Shown here: piece by piece, positions 1-9,106 of the stretch
Layout: every line of letters starts with the position of its first letter
Position numbering within the stretch: the first letter of the stretch is position 1
Translations under genes and position numbers: made by a program
Notes under the pieces: model-generated
Database searches by the model: none
Told to the model about the DNA's origin: nothing
The model's input: the letters and a program-made list of their open reading frames with translations, nothing else
DNA from: Anaerolineales bacterium
Lineage (GTDB): Bacteria; Chloroflexota; Anaerolineae; Anaerolineales; UBA4823
Reading direction: 5' to 3'
Assembly (NCBI GenBank): GCA_016935755.1
Contig: JAFGQI010000117.1
Coordinates: 1 to 64,000, forward strand
DNA: 64,000 bases

Positions 1-1670
1 GAGATGACGCGCGTGCCGCGCCCCAGCATCTGCTCGAACAGCACCCGCGAGCGCACCGCCCGCATGAATACCAGCGCTTCCAGCGGCTTGATATCGGTGC
101 CGGTGGCGATCATGTCCACCGTGACAGCGATGCGCGGGTTGTAGGAGGTGCGAAAGGCGCCGATCAGCGTCTCTGGCTGCCCGGCGGCGCGGTAGGTGAT
201 CTTCTGGCAGAAATCGTCGCCCTTGCCGAAGACCTCCCGGGCCAGGCGCACGATCTCCTCGGCGTGGTTGTCATCCTTGGCGAAGATCAGCGTCTTGGGG
301 ACTTCCGCCCGCCCGGGGAAAAGCTCCGCCAGGCTGTCCCGGTAAGCGGTCAGGATGGTGCGAATCTGGCTGAGCGAGGTCACCTGGCGGTCCAGGTCTT
401 CTGGATCGTAGGAGAAATCCTCGTCGAGCATTTCCCAGCGCTGGCGGCGGGTGCGCTTATCCCGCTTTCCCACCACCCAGCCCTTTTCGATCGTGCTGCC
501 CTGCTCGGTGATGCGCGTGCGGATGCGGTAGACCTCCCCGTCTACGTTGACCCCGTCCGCCACAGCGCGCTGGCGGGGGTACTCCATCACCAGGTTCTGG
601 TTAAAAAAGCCGAAGGTCTGCACGCTGGGCGTGGCGGTCAGGCCGATGAGATGGGCGTCGAAATATTCCAGCACCTGCCGCCACAGGTTGTAGATCGAGC
701 GGTGGCACTCGTCGGTGATGATGAAATCGTAATACTCGATGGGCAAACGCGGGTTGTAGCGCACCTGCATCTCAGCCTGCCCCCTCAGGGCCAGTTCCGC
801 CTCCCACAGGGAGGCTTCTTCGTTGGCCGGGTCGAACTCCTCCTCCCCGCACAGCATCGAATACAGCCGCTGGATGGTGGTGATATGCACCCGGCTGACG
901 TCATCCAGCAGGTTGGACTGCAGGTGCTGCAGGTTGTATAGTTCGCTGAACTTGCGCCCGTCGTCCGGGGTGATGAACTGGTCGAATTCCTTGAAGGTCT
1001 GGCGGCCCAGGTTGTTGCGATCCACCAGGAAGAGCACCCGATGGGCCTTGCTATGCTTGATCAGCCGGTAGACGAAGTTGACCGCGGTGAAGGTCTTGCC
1101 GCTGCCGGTCGCCATCTGGATCAGGGCGCGCGGGCGGTCGGCGGCGAAGGAACGCTCCAGGCTGCGGATGGCCTCCACCTGGGCGGGCCACAGGGCTTCG
1201 GTGATCAGCGGGAAGCGCTCCGGCATGGCGCTCAGCCGGAAGCGCAGCGTCTCAGGCTGGGAGAGCCACTCCGCCAGGGTCTCGGGGCGGTGGAAGGCGA
1301 ACACGCGCCGCGAGCGCGGCTGTGGGTCGCGGTTGTCGCGGAAGAATGTCTCCACGCCGGTGCTTTCGTAGACGAAGGGCAGCGGCAGGGACACATGGGG
1401 GATATTGGCTGGCAGCCCCACCGCATACCCGCCCGCCTGCTCCGCCACCGCCGAGAGCGGCACCCCCTCCGCCTTGGCCTCCAGCACCCCGGCAGCTTTG
1501 CGGTCCACGAAGAGCAGGTAATCGGCATAGCCGGTCTGCAGGGGGAACTCGCGCACCGCCACGCCGCGCCCGGCGTACAGGTTCATGGCGGCGCGATCCT
1601 GCACCACCCAGCCGCAAGCGGCAAGCTGGGCGTCAATATTCTGGCGGGCGCGCGCTTCAGGAGTGGTCAT
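1..1670 (-). CDS. hsdR: Type I restriction enzyme R subunit, N-terminal part (runs off window)
   Basis: ATP-dependent DNA translocase and endonuclease subunit of a type I restriction-modification complex. The complete minus-strand reading frame is not in the ORF track because its stop lies outside the window; I translated it from the ATG at 1670 (MTTPEARARQNIDAQL). A PD-(D/E)xK nuclease motif is visible near residues 49-66 (DYLLF, then EAK). The SF2 helicase motifs follow: Walker A (MATGSGKT), motif II DECH, motif III-like GLTATP, and a GRGTRVI motif at the window edge. The start lies behind a purine-rich GGGGGAAGCG. The partner genes hsdM and hsdS are not visible and would lie to the left. 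The long plus-strand ORFs here (for example 264..941) are shadows. Family assignment is strong; the exact type I subclass cannot be told. Confidence 0.9.
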   Translation of the reverse strand, partial: MTTPEARARQNIDAQLAACGWVVQDRAAMNLYAGRGVAVREFPLQTGYADYLLFVDRKAAGVLEAKAEGVPLSAVAEQAGGYAVGLPANIPHVSLPLPFVYESTGVETFFRDNRDPQPRSRRVFAFHRPETLAEWLSQPETLRFRLSAMPERFPLITEALWPAQVEAIRSLERSFAADRPRALIQMATGSGKTFTAVNFVYRLIKHSKAHRVLFLVDRNNLGRQTFKEFDQFITPDDGRKFSELYNLQHLQSNLLDDVSRVHITTIQRLYSMLCGEEEFDPANEEASLWEAELALRGQAEMQVRYNPRLPIEYYDFIITDECHRSIYNLWRQVLEYFDAHLIGLTATPSVQTFGFFNQNLVMEYPRQRAVADGVNVDGEVYRIRTRITEQGSTIEKGWVVGKRDKRTRRQRWEMLDEDFSYDPEDLDRQVTSLSQIRTILTAYRDSLAELFPGRAEVPKTLIFAKDDNHAEEIVRLAREVFGKGDDFCQKITYRAAGQPETLIGAFRTSYNPRIAVTVDMIATGTDIKPLEALVFMRAVRSRVLFEQMLGRGTRVI

Positions 1671-1698
1671 CGCTTCCCCCGAAAATGGGGACAATTCT

Positions 1699-1727
1699 AT
1701 TATAGTTTCATTTCATCCGAGGGGCAA
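1699..1727 (-). promoter_or_regulatory. Candidate promoter of hsdR
   Basis: On the minus strand a TATAAT hexamer (1699-1704) is preceded at exactly 17 bases by TTGCCC (1722-1727, four of six matches to TTGACA). Transcription would start about 20 bases before the hsdR ATG, leaving room for the GGGGGA ribosome site. This is a sequence match only. Confidence 0.55.
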
Positions 1728-1742
1728 TAGAAACCAGCGCGC

Positions 1743-4700
1743 TCAGCTGAGGTAGCTGTCGATCATGTAGCGCAGCTCGCGGTTAGCCGGGATATTCTCC
1801 AGGAAAATCTGTTTGATCGCCGGGCTTTCCTGCAGCTCCGCCCGCTCCATCAGCCAGGCGCGGCTCAGCTCCACCGCCTGCGCCAGGCGGGCGTCCCCGG
1901 CCCGCTCCAGGGCCTGGCAGCAGACCAGGTAGACATAGGCCGGTTCCATCAGCCCCACCAGGGGTTGAGCCTGGATATAGGCCAGGATTTTCTCGGCCTG
2001 CGCCAGGGCCTGGGGGATATTGCCGCGCAGCAGTTCCAGCTGGGTCATCCCGGCCAGCGCCTCCATGGTCAGGTTGGCGTGGTTGTCGCGCTGCCAGGTC
2101 TGGACTGATTCTTCAAAAGCCTGCCGGGCTTCTTCCATGTTTCCGCGCACCAGCTGGGCATGTCCCAACAAAGTCAGCCCATAGCCCAACACGTCATCGA
2201 GCTTCAGCTCCCGCCCGGCGGCAGCACATTCCTCGGCGATTTCATTGACCCGGTCGTAGTCGCCCAGCCGGAAGTTGAGCAGCCCGACATCCATCAGGAT
2301 GCGCTCCCGACTGACGCGATCGCCGATTTCATCGGAGAGAAGCATCACTTCTTCGTAGCGCCGCCGGGATGTTTCCAGATCGCCCTGGCACAGATCCAGA
2401 AAAGCCTGCGCCCAGAGGGCGACCAGGGTGTCGAAGCGCGCCCCGGCCCCTTCCAGAAGAACGAAACAGCGCTCCAGATAGCCTCGGGCGATCACAAAAT
2501 GATATTTCATCGTTTCGGTGATCGCCAGATTCATCAGCACGCCGGCTTCCCCCAGGATATCCCGAAATTCACGCGTGATCTGCTGATCTGCCTCAAAAAA
2601 ACGGCTGGCCTCATCGTAATCATCATGGTCCATGGCGATGATGCCCAAATTATTCAGCGACGCCCCCTCGCCCCGCCGATCGCCAATCTGGCGGCACAAA
2701 TCTAAAGATTGCTGGTAGTACTGGCGGGGTATCTCAGTGGGCGAGACATCGAACTCAACGTTGCCCAGGTTGCGCAGGCAGTCCGCCTCGATCTGGCGGT
2801 CGCCAGCCCTCTGCGCCAGGGTCAGGCCGCGCTGCAAACACTGGCGGGCAATGTCGTGCTCGGCGCGGCCCATCCAGGCCATCCCCAAGACCAGCGCAGC
2901 GTATGCCTCCAGCGCAGTCACGCCCCGATCCTGGGTCAGCTTCTCCGCTTCTGCAGCCACCTTGACCGCTTCAGGGAAGTCAGCCGTCAGGACATACATG
3001 CGCCCTTGCTGAACCAGCAGACTGCCCAGCACCCGGCTGTTCTCCGGGGTCGGGTCAATGGAGTGCTGGTCACGGGCGCACTCTAACGCCGACTCCAGCA
3101 CCTGCAAACCTTCTCTCAGGAGCCCGGTAAAGGCGCAGAAATTGGACAGGCCCGCCAGCCCCTGCTCAACCAGGTCCAACAATTGATTCTCGACTGCAAA
3201 ACGCCAGGCGGAGCGCACATTATCCAGCTCGCGGCGGATTTCTTCCTGGGCGCGATGATCCTGGTGCAGCCGATCGGCGCGCTCCTGCAGGAAGGCCATG
3301 TAATACTTGCAGTGAGCCAGCCTGGTCTTTCTCTCTTCTGGCAAGGATCGCTGCAGCCGCTTCAGGGCATACTGCTGTAAGAGCAAATGGGTTTCATACC
3401 TGGAAGAAGAGGCGCTCGAGACGGGATCCATCGCTTGCCGGCGAAGGTAAGACTGCGCCGACAGGGCGTACAGGAAGAACTGCGAGGCGCCTGCCACCTG
3501 TTGGGCTGCCTGGGCATTAAAGCCGCCCCGGAAAACCGACAGCCTGCGCAGCACATCCTGCTCGTAATCCGAGAGCGTGCGCCAAAAAGCATCGAGCACG
3601 GCATACAGGCTGGGTTCACCATCCGAATTTGTTTTCCTCTCCGCCAGGAGGAATTCCAGACTCTGCTCGATCTCGTCGGCGATCTCCCGGCAAGAAAGCG
3701 TATCCACGCGCGCCGCAGCCAGTTCCAACCCAAGGGGGATGCCGCGCACCAGCCGGCAGATGCGCCCCACCGACAGCCAATCCACCTCCCGCCCACTGCC
3801 CTGGTAAGCGGCGCGGCGCGCATCGTGAAGAAAAAGCTGCACTGCCGCATAAGTTTGCGGGTGGCTTTCCGCCCCGCTTTCCGGGTATGCCAGGGCTTCC
3901 AGCTCCATCACCACCCCCACTGGGGGCTCCAGACGCCTGCGCGAGGCAACAACCAGCCTCACCCCCAAGGCCTGTTCAATGATTTCCACCAATAAAGGTG
4001 TGGCTTCCAGCAGGTGCTCAAAGGCGTCCAGGATGATGAGCATTTTCTTCGGTTTGAGATAGGCCAGCAGCTCCTGGCGAAGGTCCTGGGAGGGTTTGAC
4101 CGAGAACTGCAGAGCCTCAGCCAGGGTGGTAAGGATATGATCCGTCGAGGCCAGCGGCGCCAGGGGGATAAAAAATACTCCGTCACGATAATCTGGCAAG
4201 CATTCGGCAGCCAGCTGCATGGCGAGGCGGGTCTTCCCCAGCCCGCCAGGTCCCAGGAGCGTGACCAGACGCTGTTCCTGCAGCAGGCTTTTCAACCGGC
4301 GCAGTTCTGCCTCGCGGCCGACAAAATCGCTCAGCCTGCCGGGTAAGTTGTTTTTCGGCGCGCCGCCCACCAGCTGCCAATCAAAGTGATAACCCCTGGT
4401 AAAGAAGGGGGTCAAATTCCAGAAACCCGCCTCATTACTGAGCAGTTCTCGCTCGATTAACAGTTCCACCAGCTTCTTGAGCCGGGATGGGCATCCGCTG
4501 GTCTCTTGATACAGCCAATCCACCAGTTCCTGGGGCGCTTCCCACTGCAGCGAATGCCGCAGCCACAACCTCACCCCCTGCAAGCTGAAGGGCGTCAGGG
4601 AGATGAGCGAGGGGCGGGCAACTTCATGTAAAAAATCCAGGCTGACGCCATCGCTATCATCGGCATAGGCCAGCGCCAGCTGAACCAGGTCGTTGGAGAA

Positions 4701-5648
4701 GTATAAATCATGCAGAAACTCCAGCGAGGCGTGATCCACGTATCTCAGATCGTCCACCACCATCACCAGCCCAGCCCAGCCTTCATCGACGACTTTTTTA
4801 CTCAGGATGGCAGAATAAGCGGCGACACCTGCCGAGGGGTGCGGCAGCCCATCCATCCCCTGCATTTCGGTCAGCGCGCCATAGACGCGCGCCTGTAAAG
4901 CCCGGCTGCCGCGCAGCTTCAGCACAGCCAGCCCATGCAGGCGCGATAGATTTTCAACCTCGGCTAAAAAGCGCGTCTGGCCGCACCCAGATTTGCCCGT
5001 CACCCGCAGTACACTGCGCGGGTGCACCTTCAGGCTGTCCAAATAGCGATGCAGCCGTTCCTGGGCTTCGTCTCGTTCGATCAGCCTAGACAAATCATCG
5101 AATGAAAGCTTACCCCCCTCCTGAGCATCTTCGATCACCACCCGGTCCCGCCCCAGACGTTTCGCCAGATAGGCATGCCGGTCGGCGGTTCGCATCAGTT
5201 CACTGGGTGTGGGGCCCTCATGCAGGAAGAAGGAAACACCAATGCTGACGGTCAATGTAATCGGAGGCTCGGTGTCAAATGGCTTACTGCGCACGGCTTC
5301 CAGCAGCCGTTGGGCGACTCGGGTTGCTTCATCCTTCCCGGTATTGGGCAGCAGCAGCACAAACTCATCGCCGCCCAGGCGAAAGATCAGGTCACCTCGG
5401 CGGGTGGCTTCCTGCAGGCGGTTGGCGAACTCTACCAGAGCTTTATCGCCAATCTCATGACCGAAGCCATCGTTGATGCTCTTAAAATGGTCAATATCAA
5501 CAATAAGCAGGGAGAAAGGCAACATATAGCGCTGCGCTCGAGCGACTTCTTCCTGCAAGCGAGAATCAAAAGAGGCCCGCGAGTACACCCCCGTCAATGG
5601 GTCTAACAGCTGGTTGGAACGATTGGCTTTACGGACGTTCCTTAGCAT
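1743..5648 (-). CDS. GGDEF diguanylate cyclase fused to AAA and STAND (NB-ARC-like) ATPases and TPR repeats
   Basis: A 1301-residue soluble multidomain signalling protein. Residues 1-170 are a GGDEF domain with an intact catalytic motif (RLGGDEF, 92-96) and an inhibitory-site RxxD (RRGD, 83-86) exactly five residues before it, so it probably makes c-di-GMP and is product-inhibited. Residues about 185-420 are an AAA_16-like ATPase whose Walker A is degenerate (GKSGCGQT, Lys replaced by Gln). Residues about 433-800 are an AfsR/LuxR-type STAND ATPase with a good Walker A (GPGGLGKT, 466-473) and a Walker B-like ILDAFEHLL. The last 450 residues are helical TPR-type repeats. No helix-turn-helix or membrane segment was seen, unlike MalT/AfsR regulators. 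It is divergent from fmt. The start is the ATG at 5648; no clear Shine-Dalgarno is present, and a TATACT hexamer at 5671-5676 could be its -10. The trigger is unknown. Confidence 0.85.
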   Translation of the reverse strand: MLRNVRKANRSNQLLDPLTGVYSRASFDSRLQEEVARAQRYMLPFSLLIVDIDHFKSINDGFGHEIGDKALVEFANRLQEATRRGDLIFRLGGDEFVLLLPNTGKDEATRVAQRLLEAVRSKPFDTEPPITLTVSIGVSFFLHEGPTPSELMRTADRHAYLAKRLGRDRVVIEDAQEGGKLSFDDLSRLIERDEAQERLHRYLDSLKVHPRSVLRVTGKSGCGQTRFLAEVENLSRLHGLAVLKLRGSRALQARVYGALTEMQGMDGLPHPSAGVAAYSAILSKKVVDEGWAGLVMVVDDLRYVDHASLEFLHDLYFSNDLVQLALAYADDSDGVSLDFLHEVARPSLISLTPFSLQGVRLWLRHSLQWEAPQELVDWLYQETSGCPSRLKKLVELLIERELLSNEAGFWNLTPFFTRGYHFDWQLVGGAPKNNLPGRLSDFVGREAELRRLKSLLQEQRLVTLLGPGGLGKTRLAMQLAAECLPDYRDGVFFIPLAPLASTDHILTTLAEALQFSVKPSQDLRQELLAYLKPKKMLIILDAFEHLLEATPLLVEIIEQALGVRLVVASRRRLEPPVGVVMELEALAYPESGAESHPQTYAAVQLFLHDARRAAYQGSGREVDWLSVGRICRLVRGIPLGLELAAARVDTLSCREIADEIEQSLEFLLAERKTNSDGEPSLYAVLDAFWRTLSDYEQDVLRRLSVFRGGFNAQAAQQVAGASQFFLYALSAQSYLRRQAMDPVSSASSSRYETHLLLQQYALKRLQRSLPEERKTRLAHCKYYMAFLQERADRLHQDHRAQEEIRRELDNVRSAWRFAVENQLLDLVEQGLAGLSNFCAFTGLLREGLQVLESALECARDQHSIDPTPENSRVLGSLLVQQGRMYVLTADFPEAVKVAAEAEKLTQDRGVTALEAYAALVLGMAWMGRAEHDIARQCLQRGLTLAQRAGDRQIEADCLRNLGNVEFDVSPTEIPRQYYQQSLDLCRQIGDRRGEGASLNNLGIIAMDHDDYDEASRFFEADQQITREFRDILGEAGVLMNLAITETMKYHFVIARGYLERCFVLLEGAGARFDTLVALWAQAFLDLCQGDLETSRRRYEEVMLLSDEIGDRVSRERILMDVGLLNFRLGDYDRVNEIAEECAAAGRELKLDDVLGYGLTLLGHAQLVRGNMEEARQAFEESVQTWQRDNHANLTMEALAGMTQLELLRGNIPQALAQAEKILAYIQAQPLVGLMEPAYVYLVCCQALERAGDARLAQAVELSRAWLMERAELQESPAIKQIFLENIPANRELRYMIDSYLS

Positions 5649-5762
5649 GTGCGATTTTCTACGATGCTAGAGTATATCACCTGATATTCGAATCGAGCAC
5701 GTGCGAATGTGCCTATTTTCTGGATATACAGGCTAATTGTAATACATGTTTTTTGGTATCTG

Positions 5763-5771
5763 TGCTAGAAT
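5763..5771 (+). promoter_or_regulatory. Extended -10 (TGC TAGAAT), candidate leaderless start of fmt
   Basis: TGC followed by TAGAAT (5766-5771) lies exactly seven bases before the fmt ATG at 5779. Transcription would begin at or next to the start codon. No Shine-Dalgarno-like sequence precedes that ATG, which fits a leaderless mRNA. Confidence 0.5.
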
Positions 5772-5778
5772 TCCGCTC

Positions 5779-6693
5779 ATGAAACCGAAAATCATCTTCA
5801 TGGGTTCTCCTGATTTTGCTGTGCCGACCCTGAAAGCCCTGGCGGGACATTATCCTGTCGCCGGGGTGATTACCCAGCCCGACCGGGCGTCGGGCCGCGG
5901 CCGGGCGCTGACACCACCGCCAGTCAAGCTCCTGGCCCTGGAGTTGGGCCTTCCGGTGATCCAACCAGCGCGGCTGCGCCAACCGGAAGCGATGGAGCAG
6001 CTGCGGCACTGGGCGCCAGACCTGATCGTAGTGGCAGCTTTCGGCCAGATTCTACGCTCCGAAGTGTTGGATCTGCCGCAGTATGGCTGTATCAATGTAC
6101 ATGCATCTCTGCTGCCCCGTTGGCGCGGCGCCGCCCCGATCCAGGCAGCGCTCCTGCACGGCGATGCTGAAACGGGGATTACCATCATGTGCATGGATCC
6201 GGGCGTTGATACCGGGCCCACCCTGAGCCAGCGCGCTGAGCCCATCCTGGATGCAGATACCGCCTCTTCACTGAGCGAACGGCTGGCTCAACTGGGCGCA
6301 GAACTGCTCATCGAGACTCTGCCAGGTTATTTGAACGGGGACATCCGCCCGATGGTGCAGGATGATTGCTTTGCCACTTATGCACCAATGCTCAAAAAAG
6401 AGCATGGCGAATTGGACTTTACCCGCCCTTCGGTTGAATTGGCCCGCCAGGTGCGCGCCTTCAACCCCTGGCCTGGCGCCTTTACCACCTGGCAGGGCCA
6501 GACCCTGAAAATCCACCGGGCGCATGCCGTCCAACTGGAGAGCGCTCCCCCGCCAGGCGTGCATGTAATATTTAAGGGGCTGCCCGCCATCGCTGCCAGC
6601 GATGGTTTGCTGGTGTTGGATGAACTGCAGCTGCCCGGTAAAAAAGCCCTGACTGGGAAAATATTCTTACAAGGAGCCCGCAACTGGGTATGA
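5779..6693 (+). CDS. fmt: Methionyl-tRNA formyltransferase
   Basis: Transfers a formyl group from 10-formyl-tetrahydrofolate to initiator Met-tRNA in the cytoplasm. The 304-residue product has the usual family length. It opens with a Rossmann-type N-terminus (KIIFMGSPDFAVP), carries the catalytic-loop signature SLLPRWRGAAPIQ, and has the C-terminal tRNA-binding domain. The ORF track begins upstream at 5746; I prefer the ATG at 5779 because MKPKIIFMG is the family start and a -10-like box sits seven bases before it. The stop overlaps the next start as ATGA, so it is translationally coupled to the lysA-like gene. Confidence 0.95.
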   Translation: MKPKIIFMGSPDFAVPTLKALAGHYPVAGVITQPDRASGRGRALTPPPVKLLALELGLPVIQPARLRQPEAMEQLRHWAPDLIVVAAFGQILRSEVLDLPQYGCINVHASLLPRWRGAAPIQAALLHGDAETGITIMCMDPGVDTGPTLSQRAEPILDADTASSLSERLAQLGAELLIETLPGYLNGDIRPMVQDDCFATYAPMLKKEHGELDFTRPSVELARQVRAFNPWPGAFTTWQGQTLKIHRAHAVQLESAPPPGVHVIFKGLPAIAASDGLLVLDELQLPGKKALTGKIFLQGARNWV

Positions 6694-8039
6694 CTGCTGA
6701 ATTCCCACTGGCAAAACGCCTGGAGCTCTTCCCCCGCTCCACCCGACTGGAATCCCGAGGAGGGCAGAGCTTCCTGTCTATCGCTGGTACCAGCCTGATT
6801 GAGCTGGCCAAGCAGTACGGCACGCCCCTGTATATCTACGATCAATCCACCCTCGACGATGCCGTGCAGCGCTACCGGCAGGCATTGGCAGACAGCTACC
6901 CCGGTCCTTCTGGGCTGACCTATGCCGGCAAGGCTTTTCTCTGTCTGGGCATGGCCCAGTGGACCCAGCAGCAGGGCTTGTGGCTGGACTGCACCGGGAT
7001 CGGAGAACTGGGTATCGCTGCAGCTGCTGGTATTCCCCGCCAGAATATCCTGATGCATGGAGTCAATAAAAGCCAGGCTGATCTGCAAGCCGGGCTTGCC
7101 CAGGCTGGCACGCTGGTGGTGGATAATTTAGTTGAGCTGCAGCGGTTAGCCGATCTGGCCCGGGACGTCACGCATCCCCTGCCTGAAATCTGGCTGCGTT
7201 TTCGCCCTGGGCTGGCAGTAAAAACGCACGCTTTCACTCAAACCGGCCAGGATGACAGCAAATTTGGTCTCAGCCCAGCCGAAGTGGTGCAGGCAGTGCA
7301 GCTCTGCCAGAGAGAGGGCCTGCCCCTGGTTGGACTGCATTTCCACCAGGGCTCGCACTTTCACGATCCTGATCCAATCGGTCCGGCTTTGGATACCGCT
7401 CTGGATGTCATCATCGAAGCACACAGTTCAACCGGCTGGATGCCCCGCACCCTGTGCCCTGGAGGGGGCTGGGGTGTGCCGTATCACGAGGACGATTTGC
7501 CTCACCCGAGCCTGGAGAGCTATGTCCATTTTGTCGCCCAACGCCTGGCTGCTGGCTGCCAGGAACGCGGCCTGCCTCTGCCGCATCTGCAGTTAGAGCC
7601 CGGGCGAAGTCTGGCCGCCCAGGCTGGCGTGGCTGTCTACCGGGTCGACTCGGTCAAGACCACCCCGCACAGGCGCTGGCTGCTCCTGGATGGCGGGCTG
7701 GCAGATAACCCTCGCCCGGCGCTATACGGAGCGCGCTATACGGCGCTGCCCGTTGAAGGGCTGGAACGCCCAGCAATCGGCCTGGCCTGGTTGGCGGGGC
7801 CATTCTGCGAAAGCGGAGATATTCTCATACAAGAACTCCCCATGCCGGAAATATCTCCTGGAGAACTGGTGGCTGTCCCGGTGAGCGGCGCATATCAGCT
7901 GAGCATGGGGAGCAATTACAACGGCGCCCGCAAACCGGCAGTTCTGTGGCTGCATGAGGCAAAAATATCTGTGCTGCAGCGCCGCGAAACGCTGGAAGAT
8001 CTCTTCCGGCGGGATCTGCCGCTTAAATTCGCCTCATGA
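6690..8039 (+). CDS. lysA: Diaminopimelate decarboxylase-like PLP enzyme
   Basis: Fold-III PLP decarboxylase, most likely converting meso-diaminopimelate to L-lysine. The 449 residues are slightly longer than typical LysA because of about 30 extra N-terminal residues. Visible landmarks are the PLP lysine in YAGKAF (Lys81), HGVNKS, DSKFGLS, GLHFHQGS, the glycine-rich CPGGGWG, the LEPGRSL phosphate-binding arginine segment, and the active-site cysteine loop CESGD. The start overlaps the fmt stop by four bases (ATGA) and the stop overlaps the panE-like gene the same way. Ornithine/arginine decarboxylase relatives share the fold, but the CESGD loop and the length favour DAP decarboxylase. Confidence 0.8.
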   Translation: MTAEFPLAKRLELFPRSTRLESRGGQSFLSIAGTSLIELAKQYGTPLYIYDQSTLDDAVQRYRQALADSYPGPSGLTYAGKAFLCLGMAQWTQQQGLWLDCTGIGELGIAAAAGIPRQNILMHGVNKSQADLQAGLAQAGTLVVDNLVELQRLADLARDVTHPLPEIWLRFRPGLAVKTHAFTQTGQDDSKFGLSPAEVVQAVQLCQREGLPLVGLHFHQGSHFHDPDPIGPALDTALDVIIEAHSSTGWMPRTLCPGGGWGVPYHEDDLPHPSLESYVHFVAQRLAAGCQERGLPLPHLQLEPGRSLAAQAGVAVYRVDSVKTTPHRRWLLLDGGLADNPRPALYGARYTALPVEGLERPAIGLAWLAGPFCESGDILIQELPMPEISPGELVAVPVSGAYQLSMGSNYNGARKPAVLWLHEAKISVLQRRETLEDLFRRDLPLKFAS

Positions 8040-9076
8040 CCGAGAAGCCTATGCGCATCCTCAGCTTCGGCGCAGGCGCGGTGGGAACCTATATCTGCGG
8101 AAGCCTGGCTCTTCAAGGGCAGCAGGTTGTGTTCCTGGAAAGGCCTGCCGTTGCCCAGGATCTGCGCCAACGCGGACTGCGACTGGAGCTGGTGGGCCAG
8201 ACTCATGTTATCCCTGCGCCACAGGTTGTCGGTTCTATTGAGGAAGCGTTAACCCTGGGCCCATTCGATATCTCGATTTTCGCGTTAAAATCCTTTGATA
8301 CCCGGCCCACATTGGAACTGATCAAGCCATTTCTTGCCCAAATGCCGCCCGTCTTATGCCTGCAAAATGGCGTGGAAAACGAAGCTTTGCTGTCCAGCCT
8401 GCTAGGAGCAGATAGAGTGATTGCCGGAACGATAACCAGCGCCATCGCTCGCCGCGATGCTGGCGACATTACGCTGGAGCGCCGGCGCGGCGTTGGCATC
8501 GCGGCTGGGCATCCACTTTCGACCCGCCTGGTGGAGGCTATGACCCAGGCAGGGCTGCAAACTCGCCTGTACCCGCGCGCTGCGGATATGAAATGGTCAA
8601 AGATGCTCACCAACCTGCTTGCAAACGCCACTTCGGCCATCCTGGATATGACGCCGGCCCAAATTTTTGCCCATCCGGGGCTGTTTCGCCTGGAAATTTT
8701 TCAGCTGCGTGAAGCATTGAAAGTGATGCAAGCCCTGAGTATCCAGCCTGTGGATCTGCCAGCCACGCCAGTGCGCATGCTGGCTTTCAGTGTCCGGTCG
8801 CTGCCCCTGGCAATCTCACGCCCCCTGCTGATCCGAGCGGTTGGACGCGGGCGTGGAGAGAAAATGCCTTCCTTCCATATCGACCTGCACAGCGGGCGCG
8901 GACAATCTGAGGTGGATTATCTGAATGGCGCAGTTGCCAGGTTTGGCGATACCTGTGGAGTACCCACCCCGGTCAACCGGATGCTCAATAAAACCTTACT
9001 TGATTTAACCAGCGGAGAAATCCCTGCCTCGTTCTATGCGCACCAACCAGAAATACTACTGAGGCAGGTGAGCTGA
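8036..9076 (+). CDS. panE: Ketopantoate reductase family protein (2-dehydropantoate 2-reductase)
   Basis: NADPH-dependent reductase of the ApbA/PanE family, expected to make pantoate for coenzyme A synthesis. The 346 residues begin with a dinucleotide-binding glycine motif (GAGAVGTY, about residues 11-18). A family lysine/asparagine region follows (LKSFDTRPTLE, LQNGVENE), then the C-terminal helical domain with KWSKMLTNLLAN. It starts at the ATGA overlap with the lysA-like gene and is the last gene of the fmt operon. ApbA/PanE paralogues act on other 2-keto acids too, so the pantoate assignment is probable rather than certain. Confidence 0.8.
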   Translation: MTEKPMRILSFGAGAVGTYICGSLALQGQQVVFLERPAVAQDLRQRGLRLELVGQTHVIPAPQVVGSIEEALTLGPFDISIFALKSFDTRPTLELIKPFLAQMPPVLCLQNGVENEALLSSLLGADRVIAGTITSAIARRDAGDITLERRRGVGIAAGHPLSTRLVEAMTQAGLQTRLYPRAADMKWSKMLTNLLANATSAILDMTPAQIFAHPGLFRLEIFQLREALKVMQALSIQPVDLPATPVRMLAFSVRSLPLAISRPLLIRAVGRGRGEKMPSFHIDLHSGRGQSEVDYLNGAVARFGDTCGVPTPVNRMLNKTLLDLTSGEIPASFYAHQPEILLRQVS

Positions 9077-9106
9077 GCAGGCAGGAGAAGGATGAGTGGA
9101 GGAGAT

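Noticed and set aside
264-941. Plus-strand ORF of 225 residues
   Set aside because: Shadow of hsdR on the minus strand, whose helicase motifs are unmistakable; the product is low-complexity and unlike any family.
6378-7088. Minus-strand ORF of 236 residues
   Set aside because: Antisense to fmt and the lysA-like gene, both with clear family motifs.
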